Below, one piece after another: positions 16,660 through 25,447 of a stretch of 64,000 bases of DNA. The DNA comes from G965222335 sp965222335 (GTDB lineage: Bacteria; Pseudomonadota; Gammaproteobacteria; Pseudomonadales; Halieaceae). Position 1 is the first letter of the stretch; each line of letters begins with the position of its first letter. The translations under genes were made by a program, and so were the position numbers. The DNA is taken from contig OZ244944.1 of the NCBI GenBank assembly GCA_965222335.1, positions 1,178,001 to 1,242,000 of the forward strand, in the 5' to 3' direction. The notes below the pieces were generated by a model. It was not told the DNA's origin, ran no database searches, and saw only the letters and a program-made list of their open reading frames with translations.

Positions 16660-17730
16660 ATGAACAAAAGACTTACCACCCTGCTAATTGCCCTGTGCTT
16701 TGTCACCACCCCCTTCACCCACGCCGCAGACCCACTGCCCATCAAGGTCGTGATCGTGACCATGTTCGAGACCGGGGCCGACAGCGGTGACGATGCCGGG
16801 GAGTTCCAGCGCTGGAATGAACGCCTGCCCCTGGACACCGTATTTCCTGCGCCGCACATGCACCACGACATTCACTACAACGAGGAGCTTGGCGTACTCG
16901 GCATTGTCACCGGCATGGGCACCGCCAACGCGGCGGCCAGCGTGATGGCCCTGGGCCTGGATCCGCGCTTCGACCTGAGCAAGGCTTACTGGCTGGTCGC
17001 GGGCATCTCCGGCTTCGACCCCGCCGACGCCTCACTCGGCTCGGTCGCCTGGGCCGAGTACCTGGTCGACGGCGATCTCGCCCACGAGATCGACCCGCGT
17101 GAAATCCCGGAAGACTGGGACAGTGGCTATTTCCCGCTGTTCAGCCAGGGGCCCGGGGACCCGGAGCGGCTGTCCTACAGCCTGGGCGAAATGTTCCAGC
17201 TGAATACGGCGCTGGTTGACTGGGCCTTCGACCTGACCCGCGACATGGCGCTGCCCGACGACCCGGCCCTGGAAGCCACCCGCAAGCTCTATCCCGAGTA
17301 TCCCGTGGCCCAGCGCAAACCCTTTGTGCTCAAGGGAGACCAGCTGGCCGCGATGACCTTCTGGCACGGCAGACTGTTGAACGACTGGGCCAATGAATGG
17401 GTCGATTACTGGACCGAGGGCCAGGGCGAATTCGTCAGCTCGGCCATGGAGGACACCGGCACCTTGCAGTCGCTGACCTACCTGCACGAGGCGGGGCGAG
17501 TGGACAAGAACCGGGTCATGGTCCTGCGCACGGCATCCAACTTCACCATGCCGCCTGCGGGTAAAACACCGGCGGCTTACCTGCGCGAGGAGCAGCATGA
17601 CAGCTACGCGGGCCTGGACGCGGCCCTGGAGAACGCCTACCTGGTCGGCAACAAGGTGGTACAGGAACTGGTGCGCAACTGGGACCAGTACCGCGACAGC
17701 ATCCCGGCAGCGGCGACCGACAGCCCGTAA
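16660..17730 (+). CDS. NUP-family protein, exported; probable nucleosidase/phosphorylase rather than permease
   Basis: 356 residues matching the family named purine nucleoside permease (NUP). Apart from an N-terminal signal peptide (MNKRLTTLLIALCFVTTPFT then HAAD) there is no membrane-spanning segment. The body has features of the purine nucleoside phosphorylase/MTA nucleosidase fold: GIVTGMGTANAAAS at 81-94, WLVAGISGFDPADASLGSVA at 111-130, SSAMEDTGTL with Met263-Glu264 in the place of the ribose-binding Met-Glu, and VLRTASNF at 288-295 resembling the catalytic IRGISD strand. Last gene of the permease-rbsK-NUP operon. Periplasmic cleavage of nucleosides to base and ribose is my inference. 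Confidence 0.85.
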   Translation: MNKRLTTLLIALCFVTTPFTHAADPLPIKVVIVTMFETGADSGDDAGEFQRWNERLPLDTVFPAPHMHHDIHYNEELGVLGIVTGMGTANAAASVMALGLDPRFDLSKAYWLVAGISGFDPADASLGSVAWAEYLVDGDLAHEIDPREIPEDWDSGYFPLFSQGPGDPERLSYSLGEMFQLNTALVDWAFDLTRDMALPDDPALEATRKLYPEYPVAQRKPFVLKGDQLAAMTFWHGRLLNDWANEWVDYWTEGQGEFVSSAMEDTGTLQSLTYLHEAGRVDKNRVMVLRTASNFTMPPAGKTPAAYLREEQHDSYAGLDAALENAYLVGNKVVQELVRNWDQYRDSIPAAATDSP

Positions 17731-17826
17731 TTTTCACACTTGACGTGGGTACTTTTCACACCGTTATTCGCTGCATTGGCGCTACACTCCGGGTGTCAAT
17801 GCAGCAAACGTAGCGGGCAGTACCCC

Positions 17827-18018
17827 ATGACAGCGCAAAATAACGGCAAAATCAGCCTGGTTGAGTTCCTCGGCAGCATCAAGTTTTCCCGTCCGGGAAA
17901 AGAGAGCGCCAACGACTATCAGGCCTGTACAACCCCCTTTGCCGAATTTCAGCAGCGTGCACGCACGCGCCGCCAGTACAGCAGCGAAGACGCTATCCTG
18001 ATTCGCAGCGCTAACTAG
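17827..18018 (+). CDS. Small hypothetical protein (63 aa)
   Basis: Reads MTAQNNGKISLVEFLGSIKF and continues as a basic, polar protein with no membrane segment and no recognised domain. A candidate promoter lies upstream (TTGACG at 17740-17745, TTATTC about 18 bp later), supporting independent transcription after the NUP gene. It overlaps the convergent sulfotransferase-like gene by 4 bp. An upstream in-frame start at 17740 would add a hydrophobic leader but has no better ribosome site. Could be a spurious ORF, though codon use matches the neighbours. Confidence 0.5.
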   Translation: MTAQNNGKISLVEFLGSIKFSRPGKESANDYQACTTPFAEFQQRARTRRQYSSEDAILIRSAN

Positions 18019-18788
18019 CTGGTAGCACCTTCGCGCGGCAACAACGCGTGTGCGTGAAGCGCACGATAGATACGCTCGGCCTCTTCACACATTGATTCAT
18101 ATCGCGCCGGAATGGCCACGGCCTCATCCGGGTCCTCCCGCGGCGGCGCAAACCCGGTCGACTTTTCCACCGCCGCATACCAGTGCGGCCCCCAGACCCC
18201 GTCGCTGTCCCGCGGTCCCGGCGGCCAGCTCAGCATTTTCTCACTGAAGGCAATCCCCACCCGGTCGCAAAGGGCCCGCAGGCTCGCCTCGGGGCGCTGC
18301 AGGGTCGCCGCCGAATCGATCACCGGCGGCGCCTCGCCCGTGCGATCCGCCTCGCGCTCGAACAGAGCCCACTGCTGGGGAAAGCCCAGCTCTTCCAGCA
18401 CGAAATCGGGGCGCACCCGGGCATAGGAGGCAATGATCCGGCGCGGTTCCCGGATCAGGAAACAGTTCTGCAGGCTGTCGGTCCAGTCCAGGGCAATCTG
18501 CGGCAGCATGTGCTGGGTCATGTGCTTCTGGTAGAACACCCGGCACTGGCCGGCATCCGTGTCCGGCGGCAATTCCCGGGTCAACGCCGTCGCCACCTGG
18601 CGCCAGTCGCAGACCTGGGTGGCCATCACCGCGTCGCCGGCGGGATGCTCCAGCCCGGTCGTTTTCAGGTAATGGCCGTACAGGGGTTCGTCCACGACCA
18701 CGGTATCATCGCGGTTCTCGAAGGCCCGCATCAGCGCGGTGCTGATGTTGCGCGGCCCGGACCACATCGCAATCCTTACCACGCTCAT
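18015..18788 (-). CDS. Sulfotransferase-like P-loop protein
   Basis: 257 residues. The N-terminal AMWSGPRNISTALMRAF (7-23) is the PAPS-binding-type loop of a sulfotransferase-related family often annotated as HAD or branched-chain-aminotransferase-like because it is commonly fused or adjacent to class IV aminotransferases. LIREPRRIIASYARVRPDF corresponds to the second, 3'-phosphate-binding region. It lies 1 bp after the class IV aminotransferase on the same strand, the arrangement seen for this family. Substrate is unknown. Confidence 0.8.
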   Translation of the reverse strand: MSVVRIAMWSGPRNISTALMRAFENRDDTVVVDEPLYGHYLKTTGLEHPAGDAVMATQVCDWRQVATALTRELPPDTDAGQCRVFYQKHMTQHMLPQIALDWTDSLQNCFLIREPRRIIASYARVRPDFVLEELGFPQQWALFEREADRTGEAPPVIDSAATLQRPEASLRALCDRVGIAFSEKMLSWPPGPRDSDGVWGPHWYAAVEKSTGFAPPREDPDEAVAIPARYESMCEEAERIYRALHAHALLPREGATS

Positions 18789-18789
18789 C

Positions 18790-19725
18790 TCAGTCCCTCG
18801 GATGCGTGCGGCCGGGGCCGTCGATATAGCGCTGCACCCAGACCCGGTAGTGATCCTGCAGGCGCGTGATCATGGGCCGCTCGCCCGGCTCGCCAACGAC
18901 GCGACCGTCGACCTCGGTGACCGGCACCAGACCGGCAAAGGTGCCGGTTACAAACGCCTCCTCGGCGTTGTACACATCTGTCAGGGTAAAGTTTTTCTCG
19001 CGCACCGTGAGCCCCAGTTCACGCCCGATCTCGATCACCTTGCCGCGGGTAATCCCATCCAGACAGTAGTCGCCGGTCGAGGTCCATATCTCGCCGCGAC
19101 GCACAATAAAGAAGTGGGTGGAATTACAGGTCGCGACAAAGCCGTGGGGGTCCAGCATCAGGGCCTCATCGTGACCGGCCTTGGCCGCCTGGATGCAGGC
19201 GCCGATACAGTTGAGCTTGGAGTGCGTGTTGAGGGTGGGATCCTGGACGTCAGAATAGCCGCGACGCACGTAGACCGTGTACAGGCGCACGCCCTTGTTC
19301 ACCGTTTCCGGCAGCGCTTCCTTGTACTCCGGGATAATCACCACCGTGGGCGGGGTAATCGTCATTCGGGGATCCTGGTAGGGCGTGGCCTTGACCCCGC
19401 GCGACACCATCAGGCGAATGTGCACACCGTCCTCCATCCCGTTGGCCGCCAGCAGCCGGTAGATCCGCCGGGTCAGCTCCTCGCGACTGAAGTCCGGCGC
19501 GAAATCCAGGGTCTTCATGCCCTCGAACAGGCGCTCGAGGTGGCGCTCCAGGAACAGCACCGTGCCGCGCTCCATGCGCAGACCTTCCCACACCCCATCG
19601 CCGAGGATAAAACCGGAGTCAAATACCGAAATCCTCGCCTCATTGCGCGGGAAGTGCTCGCCATTGATCTCGATCAGGATGCTGTCATTGCGCGGATCAC
19701 CCGCGTATTCGTGCGTGCCTTTCAT
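18790..19725 (-). CDS. Class IV aminotransferase (BCAT/D-amino acid aminotransferase family)
   Basis: 311-residue PLP enzyme. Supporting stretches: INGEHFPRNEARISVFDSGF and GDGVWEGLRMERG at the start, LNTHSKLNCIGACIQAAKAG with the expected PLP lysine, and EEAFVTGTFAGLVPVTEVDG toward the end. These place it between branched-chain and D-amino-acid or 4-amino-4-deoxychorismate-type enzymes. It probably shares a transcript with the sulfotransferase-like gene immediately downstream. No biosynthetic neighbours help to fix the substrate. Confidence 0.87.
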   Translation of the reverse strand: MKGTHEYAGDPRNDSILIEINGEHFPRNEARISVFDSGFILGDGVWEGLRMERGTVLFLERHLERLFEGMKTLDFAPDFSREELTRRIYRLLAANGMEDGVHIRLMVSRGVKATPYQDPRMTITPPTVVIIPEYKEALPETVNKGVRLYTVYVRRGYSDVQDPTLNTHSKLNCIGACIQAAKAGHDEALMLDPHGFVATCNSTHFFIVRRGEIWTSTGDYCLDGITRGKVIEIGRELGLTVREKNFTLTDVYNAEEAFVTGTFAGLVPVTEVDGRVVGEPGERPMITRLQDHYRVWVQRYIDGPGRTHPRD

Positions 19726-19853
19726 CGCCGCTCCTATGCCCTCGAAAAACGCGTATTGTGCGCCGGCGCTGCAGGCAAGTCACCACCCCGGCGGGTGAGG
19801 CGGCCGATTTGATGCTAAACTCGGCCTCCACAAATTGCAGCCCCGTCCGCACC

Positions 19854-20585
19854 GTGCCTGACTCCCACGACAACATCTATGCCGAGCCGGTAGGCTCACC
19901 CGCCAAGTTCCGCTTCGATGACAGCGTGGCGCAGGTCTTTCCGGACATGATCAAGCGCTCGGTGCCCGGCTACACCACCATCGTCGCCATGACGGGACTG
20001 CTGGCCGGGCGCTACGCGACGCCCGGAAGCCGGCTCTACGACCTCGGCTGCTCCCTGGGCGCCTCCACCCTGGCCATGCGCCAGCACGTGCGGTACTCCG
20101 ACTGCGAACTGATCGGCGTGGACAACTCGCCCGCCATGTTGCGGGCCTGCCAGAGCGTGATGGCCACCGACACCCACGAGCTGCCGGTGAAACTGGTGTG
20201 CAGCGACCTGGAAACAGTACAGATCGAGGATGCCTCGGTGGTGGTGCTCAACTTCACCCTGCAGTTTATTGCCCGGGAACGGCGCGAGCGGATCCTGGAC
20301 AGGATTTACCAGGGGCTGCGCCCGGGCGGTATCCTGGTGTTGTCGGAAAAGGTCACCTTCGAGGACCCGCACCTGGATGCCCTGAACATCGAACTGCATC
20401 ACGACTTCAAGCGCGCCAACGGCTACAGCGATCTGGAAATCGCGCAAAAGCGCAGCGCCCTTGAGGACGTTCTGCTGCGCGATACCCTGCCCCAGCACCG
20501 GGCGCGCATCGCCGGCGTCGGCTTCAGCGCCTGCGATGTGTGGTTCCAGTGCTTCAATTTCGCCTCCCTTATCGCCCTCAAATGA
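19854..20585 (+). CDS. cmoA: Carboxy-S-adenosyl-L-methionine synthase
   Basis: Makes carboxy-SAM from SAM and prephenate for cmo5U34 formation in tRNA. 243 residues from a GTG start at 19854; this aligns best with E. coli CmoA length, while an upstream ATG at 19812 would add 14 residues. Family hallmarks: FDDSVAQVFPDMIKRSVPGY, LYDLGCSLGASTLAMRQHV, NSPAMLRACQ, VVVLNFTLQFI and NIELHHDFKRANGYSDLEIA. It overlaps cmoB by the ATGA junction. Confidence 0.95.
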   Translation: MPDSHDNIYAEPVGSPAKFRFDDSVAQVFPDMIKRSVPGYTTIVAMTGLLAGRYATPGSRLYDLGCSLGASTLAMRQHVRYSDCELIGVDNSPAMLRACQSVMATDTHELPVKLVCSDLETVQIEDASVVVLNFTLQFIARERRERILDRIYQGLRPGGILVLSEKVTFEDPHLDALNIELHHDFKRANGYSDLEIAQKRSALEDVLLRDTLPQHRARIAGVGFSACDVWFQCFNFASLIALK

Positions 20586-21559
20586 TCGACTACCAGCCCC
20601 TCATCCAGCGCTGGCAAACGGATTCGCTGCAGGCCTGGGCGGCGCATTTACCAGAGCAGATTGCCGCCGGCCTGTCACCCCGGCGCTACGGTGACGTGCC
20701 GCGCTGGGAACAGTCACTGGCGGCGCTGCCGGACCTGCCTGTACGCAGCCGCCTCCTGGACCGCGCACGGGTAGGCGTCGACAGCGACACACCGCTGGAT
20801 GCCGCCACCCGTGCAAGGCTTACTGAAGCCCTGCAGGGCCTGCACCCCTGGCGCAAGGGTCCCTTCGAACTCTGCGGCGTGCACATCGACACGGAGTGGC
20901 GCTCGGACTGGAAGTGGGACCGGATCGCGCCGCATATTGACGACCTGCAGGGCCGCCGGGTGCTGGATGTGGGCTGCGGCAGCGGTTACCACTGCTGGCG
21001 CATGGCCGGGGCCGGGGCGACGGAAGTCATCGGCATCGATCCCACACCGCTGTTCGTCCTCCAGTACTGGGCCCTGCAAAAATACCTGCAGCAGCCCGGG
21101 GTCTGGGTGCTGCCGCTGGGCATCGAGCATGTACCCCGCGGGCTCAAGGCTTTTGACAGCGTATTTTCCATGGGCGTTCTCTACCATCGCCGCTCGCCCA
21201 TGGACCATCTGCAGGAACTGCGCGACTGCCTGCGTCCCGGGGGGCAGCTGGTGCTGGAAACCCTGGTGATCGAGGGCGAGGCCGGCGCCACGCTGGTACC
21301 CGAGGGTCGCTACGCGCGCATGGGCAATGTCTGGTTCCTGCCCAGCGTGGACACCCTCATCGGCTGGCTGCGCAAAACCGGATTCACCGCGCCGACCCTG
21401 GTCGATGTTTCCACCACCAGCACCGCGGAACAGCGCAGCACCGAGTGGATGCGCTTCCATTCTCTGGCCAACTTCCTCGACCCCGATGACCACACCCGCA
21501 CCATCGAGGGCTATCCGGCCCCGCGCCGCGCCGTGCTCAGCGCCAGGGTCCCGGGATGA
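20582..21559 (+). CDS. cmoB: tRNA U34 carboxymethyltransferase
   Basis: Transfers the carboxymethyl group of carboxy-SAM to 5-hydroxyuridine at position 34 of tRNAs, extending wobble reading. 325 residues from the ATG that overlaps the cmoA stop. Visible are WRKGPFELCGVHIDTEWRSD, the SAM-binding motif VLDVGCGSGYHCWRM, IDPTPLFVLQY and VFSMGVLYHRRSPMDHL, all CmoB signatures. It is followed by a DUF2007 gene with another 4-bp overlap, so the three form one translationally coupled unit. Confidence 0.96.
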   Translation: MIDYQPLIQRWQTDSLQAWAAHLPEQIAAGLSPRRYGDVPRWEQSLAALPDLPVRSRLLDRARVGVDSDTPLDAATRARLTEALQGLHPWRKGPFELCGVHIDTEWRSDWKWDRIAPHIDDLQGRRVLDVGCGSGYHCWRMAGAGATEVIGIDPTPLFVLQYWALQKYLQQPGVWVLPLGIEHVPRGLKAFDSVFSMGVLYHRRSPMDHLQELRDCLRPGGQLVLETLVIEGEAGATLVPEGRYARMGNVWFLPSVDTLIGWLRKTGFTAPTLVDVSTTSTAEQRSTEWMRFHSLANFLDPDDHTRTIEGYPAPRRAVLSARVPG

Positions 21560-21876
21560 AGCAGGTGTACGCTCACCCCCAGCTGGTGATGGTCAGCCAG
21601 ATGCAGAGCCTGCTGGAGCGTGCCGGTATCGGCTCCCGGATTCGCAACGAGTACGCCTCCGGCGCAATCGGCGAACTGGCACCCATTGATGCCTGGCCGG
21701 AGCTATGGGTGCTGGAGGACCGGGATGCCGAACGGGCGAGCGCCCTGATTACCGACCTGCAAAGCCCCCAGGAGCAGCCGGACTGGACGTGTGCACGCTG
21801 CGGCACCGCCTCCCCGGCCAGCTTCGATTTTTGCTGGCACTGCGGCGAGGCCAGGCCAACCGGAACCGATCACTGA
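21556..21876 (+). CDS. DUF2007 domain protein with C-terminal zinc ribbon
   Basis: 106 residues. The N-terminal 70 residues (MKQVYAHPQLVMVSQMQSLL, IRNEYASGAIGELAPIDAWP, LWVLEDRDAERA) match the DUF2007 putative signal-transducing family. The C-terminus has a four-cysteine zinc ribbon, CARCGTASPASFDFCWHCG. It starts inside the cmoB stop codon (ATGA), so it is expressed with the tRNA-modification pair. A link to tRNA modification is suggested only by this coupling. Confidence 0.85.
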   Translation: MKQVYAHPQLVMVSQMQSLLERAGIGSRIRNEYASGAIGELAPIDAWPELWVLEDRDAERASALITDLQSPQEQPDWTCARCGTASPASFDFCWHCGEARPTGTDH

Positions 21877-21904
21877 GCTGTACCACGATGAGGGCGGCGA
21901 CGGA

Positions 21905-22348
21905 TCAGGGCGCCAGGTACGCAGCGCCCTCTCCCGCCTGCGCGGCGACATCTTCCGGATTGCGCAGGCTGCACTCGCGCAGCGACAGGCAGCCGCAGCC
22001 GATACAGCCATCCAGCTGATCCCGCAGGCGCTCCAGCTGATCAATCCGCGCCTGCAGCTGCTGCCGCCAGCGGCGGGAGAGGCGCGCCCAGTCCGCCTTG
22101 GACGGCGTTACCTCCAGCGGCAGTTCCTGCATGGCAGATGCGATCTCGGTGAGTGAGAGGCCGAGCCGCTGGGCGGTTTTGATCACCGCGATCCGCCGCA
22201 GTACCCCCCGGCGGTAGCGGCGCTGGTTGCCCGCATTGCGCCAGCTGCTGATCAGGCCCCGGCTTTCATAGAAGTGCAGGGTCGCGACCGTGACCCCGGC
22301 CCGCTTTGCCACCTGCCCGACACTCAGGCCCTCACTGCCAGACTCCAT
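21905..22348 (-). CDS. soxR: Redox-sensitive transcriptional activator SoxR
   Basis: MerR-family regulator of 147 residues from the ATG at 22346-22348. N-terminal winged helix LSVGQVAKRAGVTVATLHFY then ESRGLISSWRNAGNQRRYRR, a dimerisation helix, and the [2Fe-2S] cluster motif CIGCGCLSLREC with four cysteines in SoxR spacing (C-x2-C-x-C-x5-C), followed by the family-typical SLRNPED. An in-frame start at 22393 would run through the operator and is rejected. It is divergent from a VOC gene whose promoter carries a SoxR box. Confidence 0.95.
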   Translation of the reverse strand: MESGSEGLSVGQVAKRAGVTVATLHFYESRGLISSWRNAGNQRRYRRGVLRRIAVIKTAQRLGLSLTEIASAMQELPLEVTPSKADWARLSRRWRQQLQARIDQLERLRDQLDGCIGCGCLSLRECSLRNPEDVAAQAGEGAAYLAP

Positions 22349-22359
22349 AAAAAAACCTC

Positions 22360-22390
22360 TTGACCTCAAGTTAACCTGAGGTTTTACGCT
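22360..22390 (+). promoter_or_regulatory. SoxR box within a 19-bp-spaced promoter
   Basis: CCTCAAGTTAACCTGAGG at 22364-22381 is an almost perfect palindrome and differs by one base from the E. coli soxS operator core. It lies between TTGACC (22360-22365) and TACGCT (22385-22390), a 19-bp spacing characteristic of MerR-family activated promoters, oriented toward the VOC gene 39 bp downstream. soxR itself starts 15 bp on the other side, so autoregulation is also likely. Confidence 0.88.
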
Positions 22391-22428
22391 CATTCCTCCA
22401 GCAGTTCAATCAGGATGAGGAGCAGAGC

Positions 22429-22824
22429 ATGCAAGAGCATTCCAGAAACAATGTCCCGGCCCTGCAGGGCGTGGATCACGTGCACCTGTGCGTGCCAGAT
22501 AAGGCAGCCGCCGCCGAGTGGTACGCCGATCATCTCGGGTTTCAGGTCGTGGAGCGGTTCCGGGTATGGGATACCGGGAGCGGTCCCCTGGTGATGCGGG
22601 ATCAGCACGACACCGTGCATATTGCCCTGTTCGCAAGAGAGCAATACACGCCCATCAGCGCCATTGCCCTGGGTGCCGACAGCGAGGGTTTCAGCCGCTG
22701 GCGGGAGTACCTCCAGGCCCGCAACCTGCCGCTGCGGGAGGCCGATCACGGCCTGTCACGGTCGCTCTACTTCGCGGACCCCTGGGGCAATGAGCACGAG
22801 ATTACGACCTACCCGGAAAGCTAG
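22429..22824 (+). CDS. VOC (glyoxalase/bleomycin-resistance) family protein, SoxR target
   Basis: 131 residues with the vicinal-oxygen-chelate fold: GVDHVHLCVPDKAAAAEWYA at the start (metal His in VDHVHL), AIALGADSEGFSRWREYL, and the end SLYFADPWGNEHEITTYP with the metal glutamate. One or two betaalphabetabetabeta modules fit the length. The SoxR-type promoter directly upstream suggests induction by redox-cycling compounds, so binding or detoxification of a quinone, phenazine or antibiotic is plausible. Substrate unknown. Confidence 0.86.
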   Translation: MQEHSRNNVPALQGVDHVHLCVPDKAAAAEWYADHLGFQVVERFRVWDTGSGPLVMRDQHDTVHIALFAREQYTPISAIALGADSEGFSRWREYLQARNLPLREADHGLSRSLYFADPWGNEHEITTYPES

Positions 22825-22848
22825 TCGCGTCGCGGCCGTGGCCCGCTG

Positions 22849-25268
22849 CTAGTGCAGGGACTTGTCCCGGCGGTGCTCGTGGAACACGTACTCGAAAACC
22901 TCGCGGTAGCTGCGAGCGAAATGCACGGTGATCCCCTCCTGCAGGTAGTCGGGTAACTCCTCGAAGTCGCGCCGGTTACCCTGGGGCAGGATCAGCTCCA
23001 TGATTTTCGTACGCCTTGCGGCGATCACTTTCTCGCGGATACCGCCCACGGGCAGCACCTGCCCGGTGAGGGTCAGCTCACCGGTCATCGCCAGCGGCCG
23101 CTTGATGCGTTCGCGGCGGGCGAGGGACACCAGGGCGGTGGCCATGGTGATCCCGGCGCTGGGGCCGTCCTTGGGCGTGGCGCCCTCGGGCACGTGCATG
23201 TGCACCATGCTCATATCGAAGAAATCCGGATCACAGCCGTAGTCCTTCAGGTGTGCGATGACATAGCTGTAGGCTATGTCGGCGGACTCCTTCATCACAT
23301 CCCCCAGCTTGCCCGAGGTCTTGAAGCCCCGGTTAAGGGTGTGTATCTGCGAGGTTTCCACGCCCAGGGTGGCGCCACCCATGGTGGTCCAGGCCAGGCC
23401 CGTGGCGACGCCGATTCCCCGCAGCGGCTTCTCCCGCTGGAACGGCGGCATGCCCAGCAGCGCCTCGACATCCTTCTTGCCCACCCGCAGCTTGTCTTCG
23501 TCGGATTCCAGCAGGGTCACGATCGACTTGCGCATCATCCGTGCCAGCTGTTTTTCCAGGGTGCGCACCCCCGCCTCGCGGCAGTAGGACTCGATCACGT
23601 ATTTGAGGGCCGGATCGTTGATCTTGAGCTGGTCCTCTTGCAGGCCGTGGCGCGCCAGCTGCTTCGGCCACAGGTGGTTCTTCGCGATCTGCAGTTTTTC
23701 CTCGGCCACGTAGCCGGCCAGGCGCAGGGTCTCCATGCGATCCAGCAGGGGGCCGGGAATCGTGTCCAGCTGATTGGCAGTACAGATAAACAGGACCTGG
23801 GAGAGGTCGACGCGCAGGTCGAGGTAGTGATCCAGGAACTCGCCGTTCTGCTCCGGGTCCAGCACCTCCAGCAGGGCCGACGCAGGGTCGCCCTGGAACG
23901 ACGCGCCGATCTTGTCGATTTCATCCAGCATGATCACCGGATTGGCGACCTCGACCTCCTTCAGCGCCTGCACGAACTTGCCCGGCATGGCGCCGATATA
24001 GGTGCGACGATGGCCCTTGATCTCGGCCTCGTCACGCATGCCCCCCAGGCTGAAGCGGTAGAACTTGCGGCCCAGGGCATCCGCCACGGAACGCCCGATA
24101 CTGGTCTTGCCCACCCCGGCGGGCCCACCAGCAGGAGGATGGAGCCGGCGATTTCGCCCCGGAACGCACCCACGGCGAGAAACTCCAGGATGCGGTCCTT
24201 CACATCCTCGAGGCCGTCGTGATGCTCGTCCAGTACCTTGCGCGCGTGCTTCAGCTCCAGGTTGTCATCGGAGGTCACCCCCCAGGGCACCTGGGTGGCC
24301 CAGTCGAGGTAATTGCGGGTCACACCGTACTCGGGTGAGCCCGCCTCCAGGATGGACAGCTTGTGCAGTTCGTCCTCGATCCGTTCCTGGGCCTGCTCCG
24401 GCACGGTCTTGCCGGCCAGGCGCTCGCGAAACATTTCCACATCGGTGGTGCGGTCGTCCTTGGAAATGCCAAGCTCTTTCTGGATCACCTTGAGCTGCTC
24501 GCGCAGGAAAAACTCGCGCTGGTGCTCGGACACCTTCTCGTTCACCTGGCTGGTGATCTTGCTTTGCAGGGTCGCGACCTCCACTTCCTTGCGCAGCAGG
24601 GTGAGGGCTTTCTCCATCCGCGAAACCAGCGGCAGGGTATCCAGGATCTCCTGCAGGTCGTCGCCGGAGGCACTGGTCAGGGCCGCGGAAAAATCCGCCA
24701 GCAGGCTGGGCTGGTTGGGATTGAAATTGCCCATGTACTGCTTAAGCTCTTCGCTGTACAGCGGGTTCAGCGGCAGCAGCTCCTTGATCTGCTTGATCAA
24801 GGCCATGGCATAGGCCTTGACCTCATCGCTCTGGGTGTCGCCCTGGCTGCGGGGATATTCCACCTGCACCCGGTAGGGCGGCTTGTCGCTGAGCCAGCGC
24901 ACGATGCGGAAACGCTTCAGGCCCTGGGCGAGGAAATTACCCGAGCCATTGGCGTCCGGGGGCTGGTGCAGTCGCACCACGCAACCGATCTCGGGGAACT
25001 GGCGCGGGTCCAGCGACTCCGCGTCCGCACGGTCGACATAGGACAGGCCGATCACATTGACCTGCGCTTTGGATACCGCCTTCAGGGTCGACGCCCACTC
25101 CTGCAGGTTGATCGCGACCGGCTGCACCTGACCGGGAAAAAACGGCCGCGCCGGTGTCGGAATCAGGTACAGGGTCTCGGGCAGCACATCGTCGGCCACT
25201 GCCGGCGGATGTTCTCCACCGGGTTGCTCGACGTCGTTGTCTTCTGCCCAGGTTTCCGTATCAGTCAT
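22849..25268 (-). pseudogene. lon: Lon-type ATP-dependent protease, frameshifted in the Walker A motif
   Basis: Two overlapping reading frames together make a Lon protease of about 806 residues. The N-terminal frame starts at 25268 (MTDTETWAEDNDVEQPGG) and runs through the substrate-binding domain to ILLLVGPPG, then goes out of frame. The other frame resumes with GKTSIGRSVADALGRK and includes Walker B VIMLDEIDKIG, the catalytic serine in PKDGPSAG and lysine in REKVIAARR. Restoring one G to the four-G run (CCCC at 24114-24117 on the plus strand) rebuilds GPPGVGKTS. The N-terminus resembles the second Lon of pseudomonads (AsrA-like). Either a true mutation or a sequencing error; all else is intact. 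Confidence 0.88.
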
Positions 25269-25447
25269 AGCGCCTCGCCAGTCGTGCCATATTATTGACC
25301 ATCCCGTTGATATGGGCACGGCCGGCGACAATTCAAGCGAAGCCGACGGTACTCGGCCGCCGGCGCAGGCGTTATACTGCCCGACCACCCCGGGCCGGGG
25401 CCATCCCGGCCGGGTCCCTCCCGGCCGGCAAATACAAGGAGTCACAG

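Noticed and set aside
25295..25447. N-terminal extension of the aminotransferase from 25295
   Set aside because: The GTG at 25448 has a proper AAGGA site and family-like N-terminus; the extension crosses a TATACT promoter-like box and is Arg/Pro-rich.
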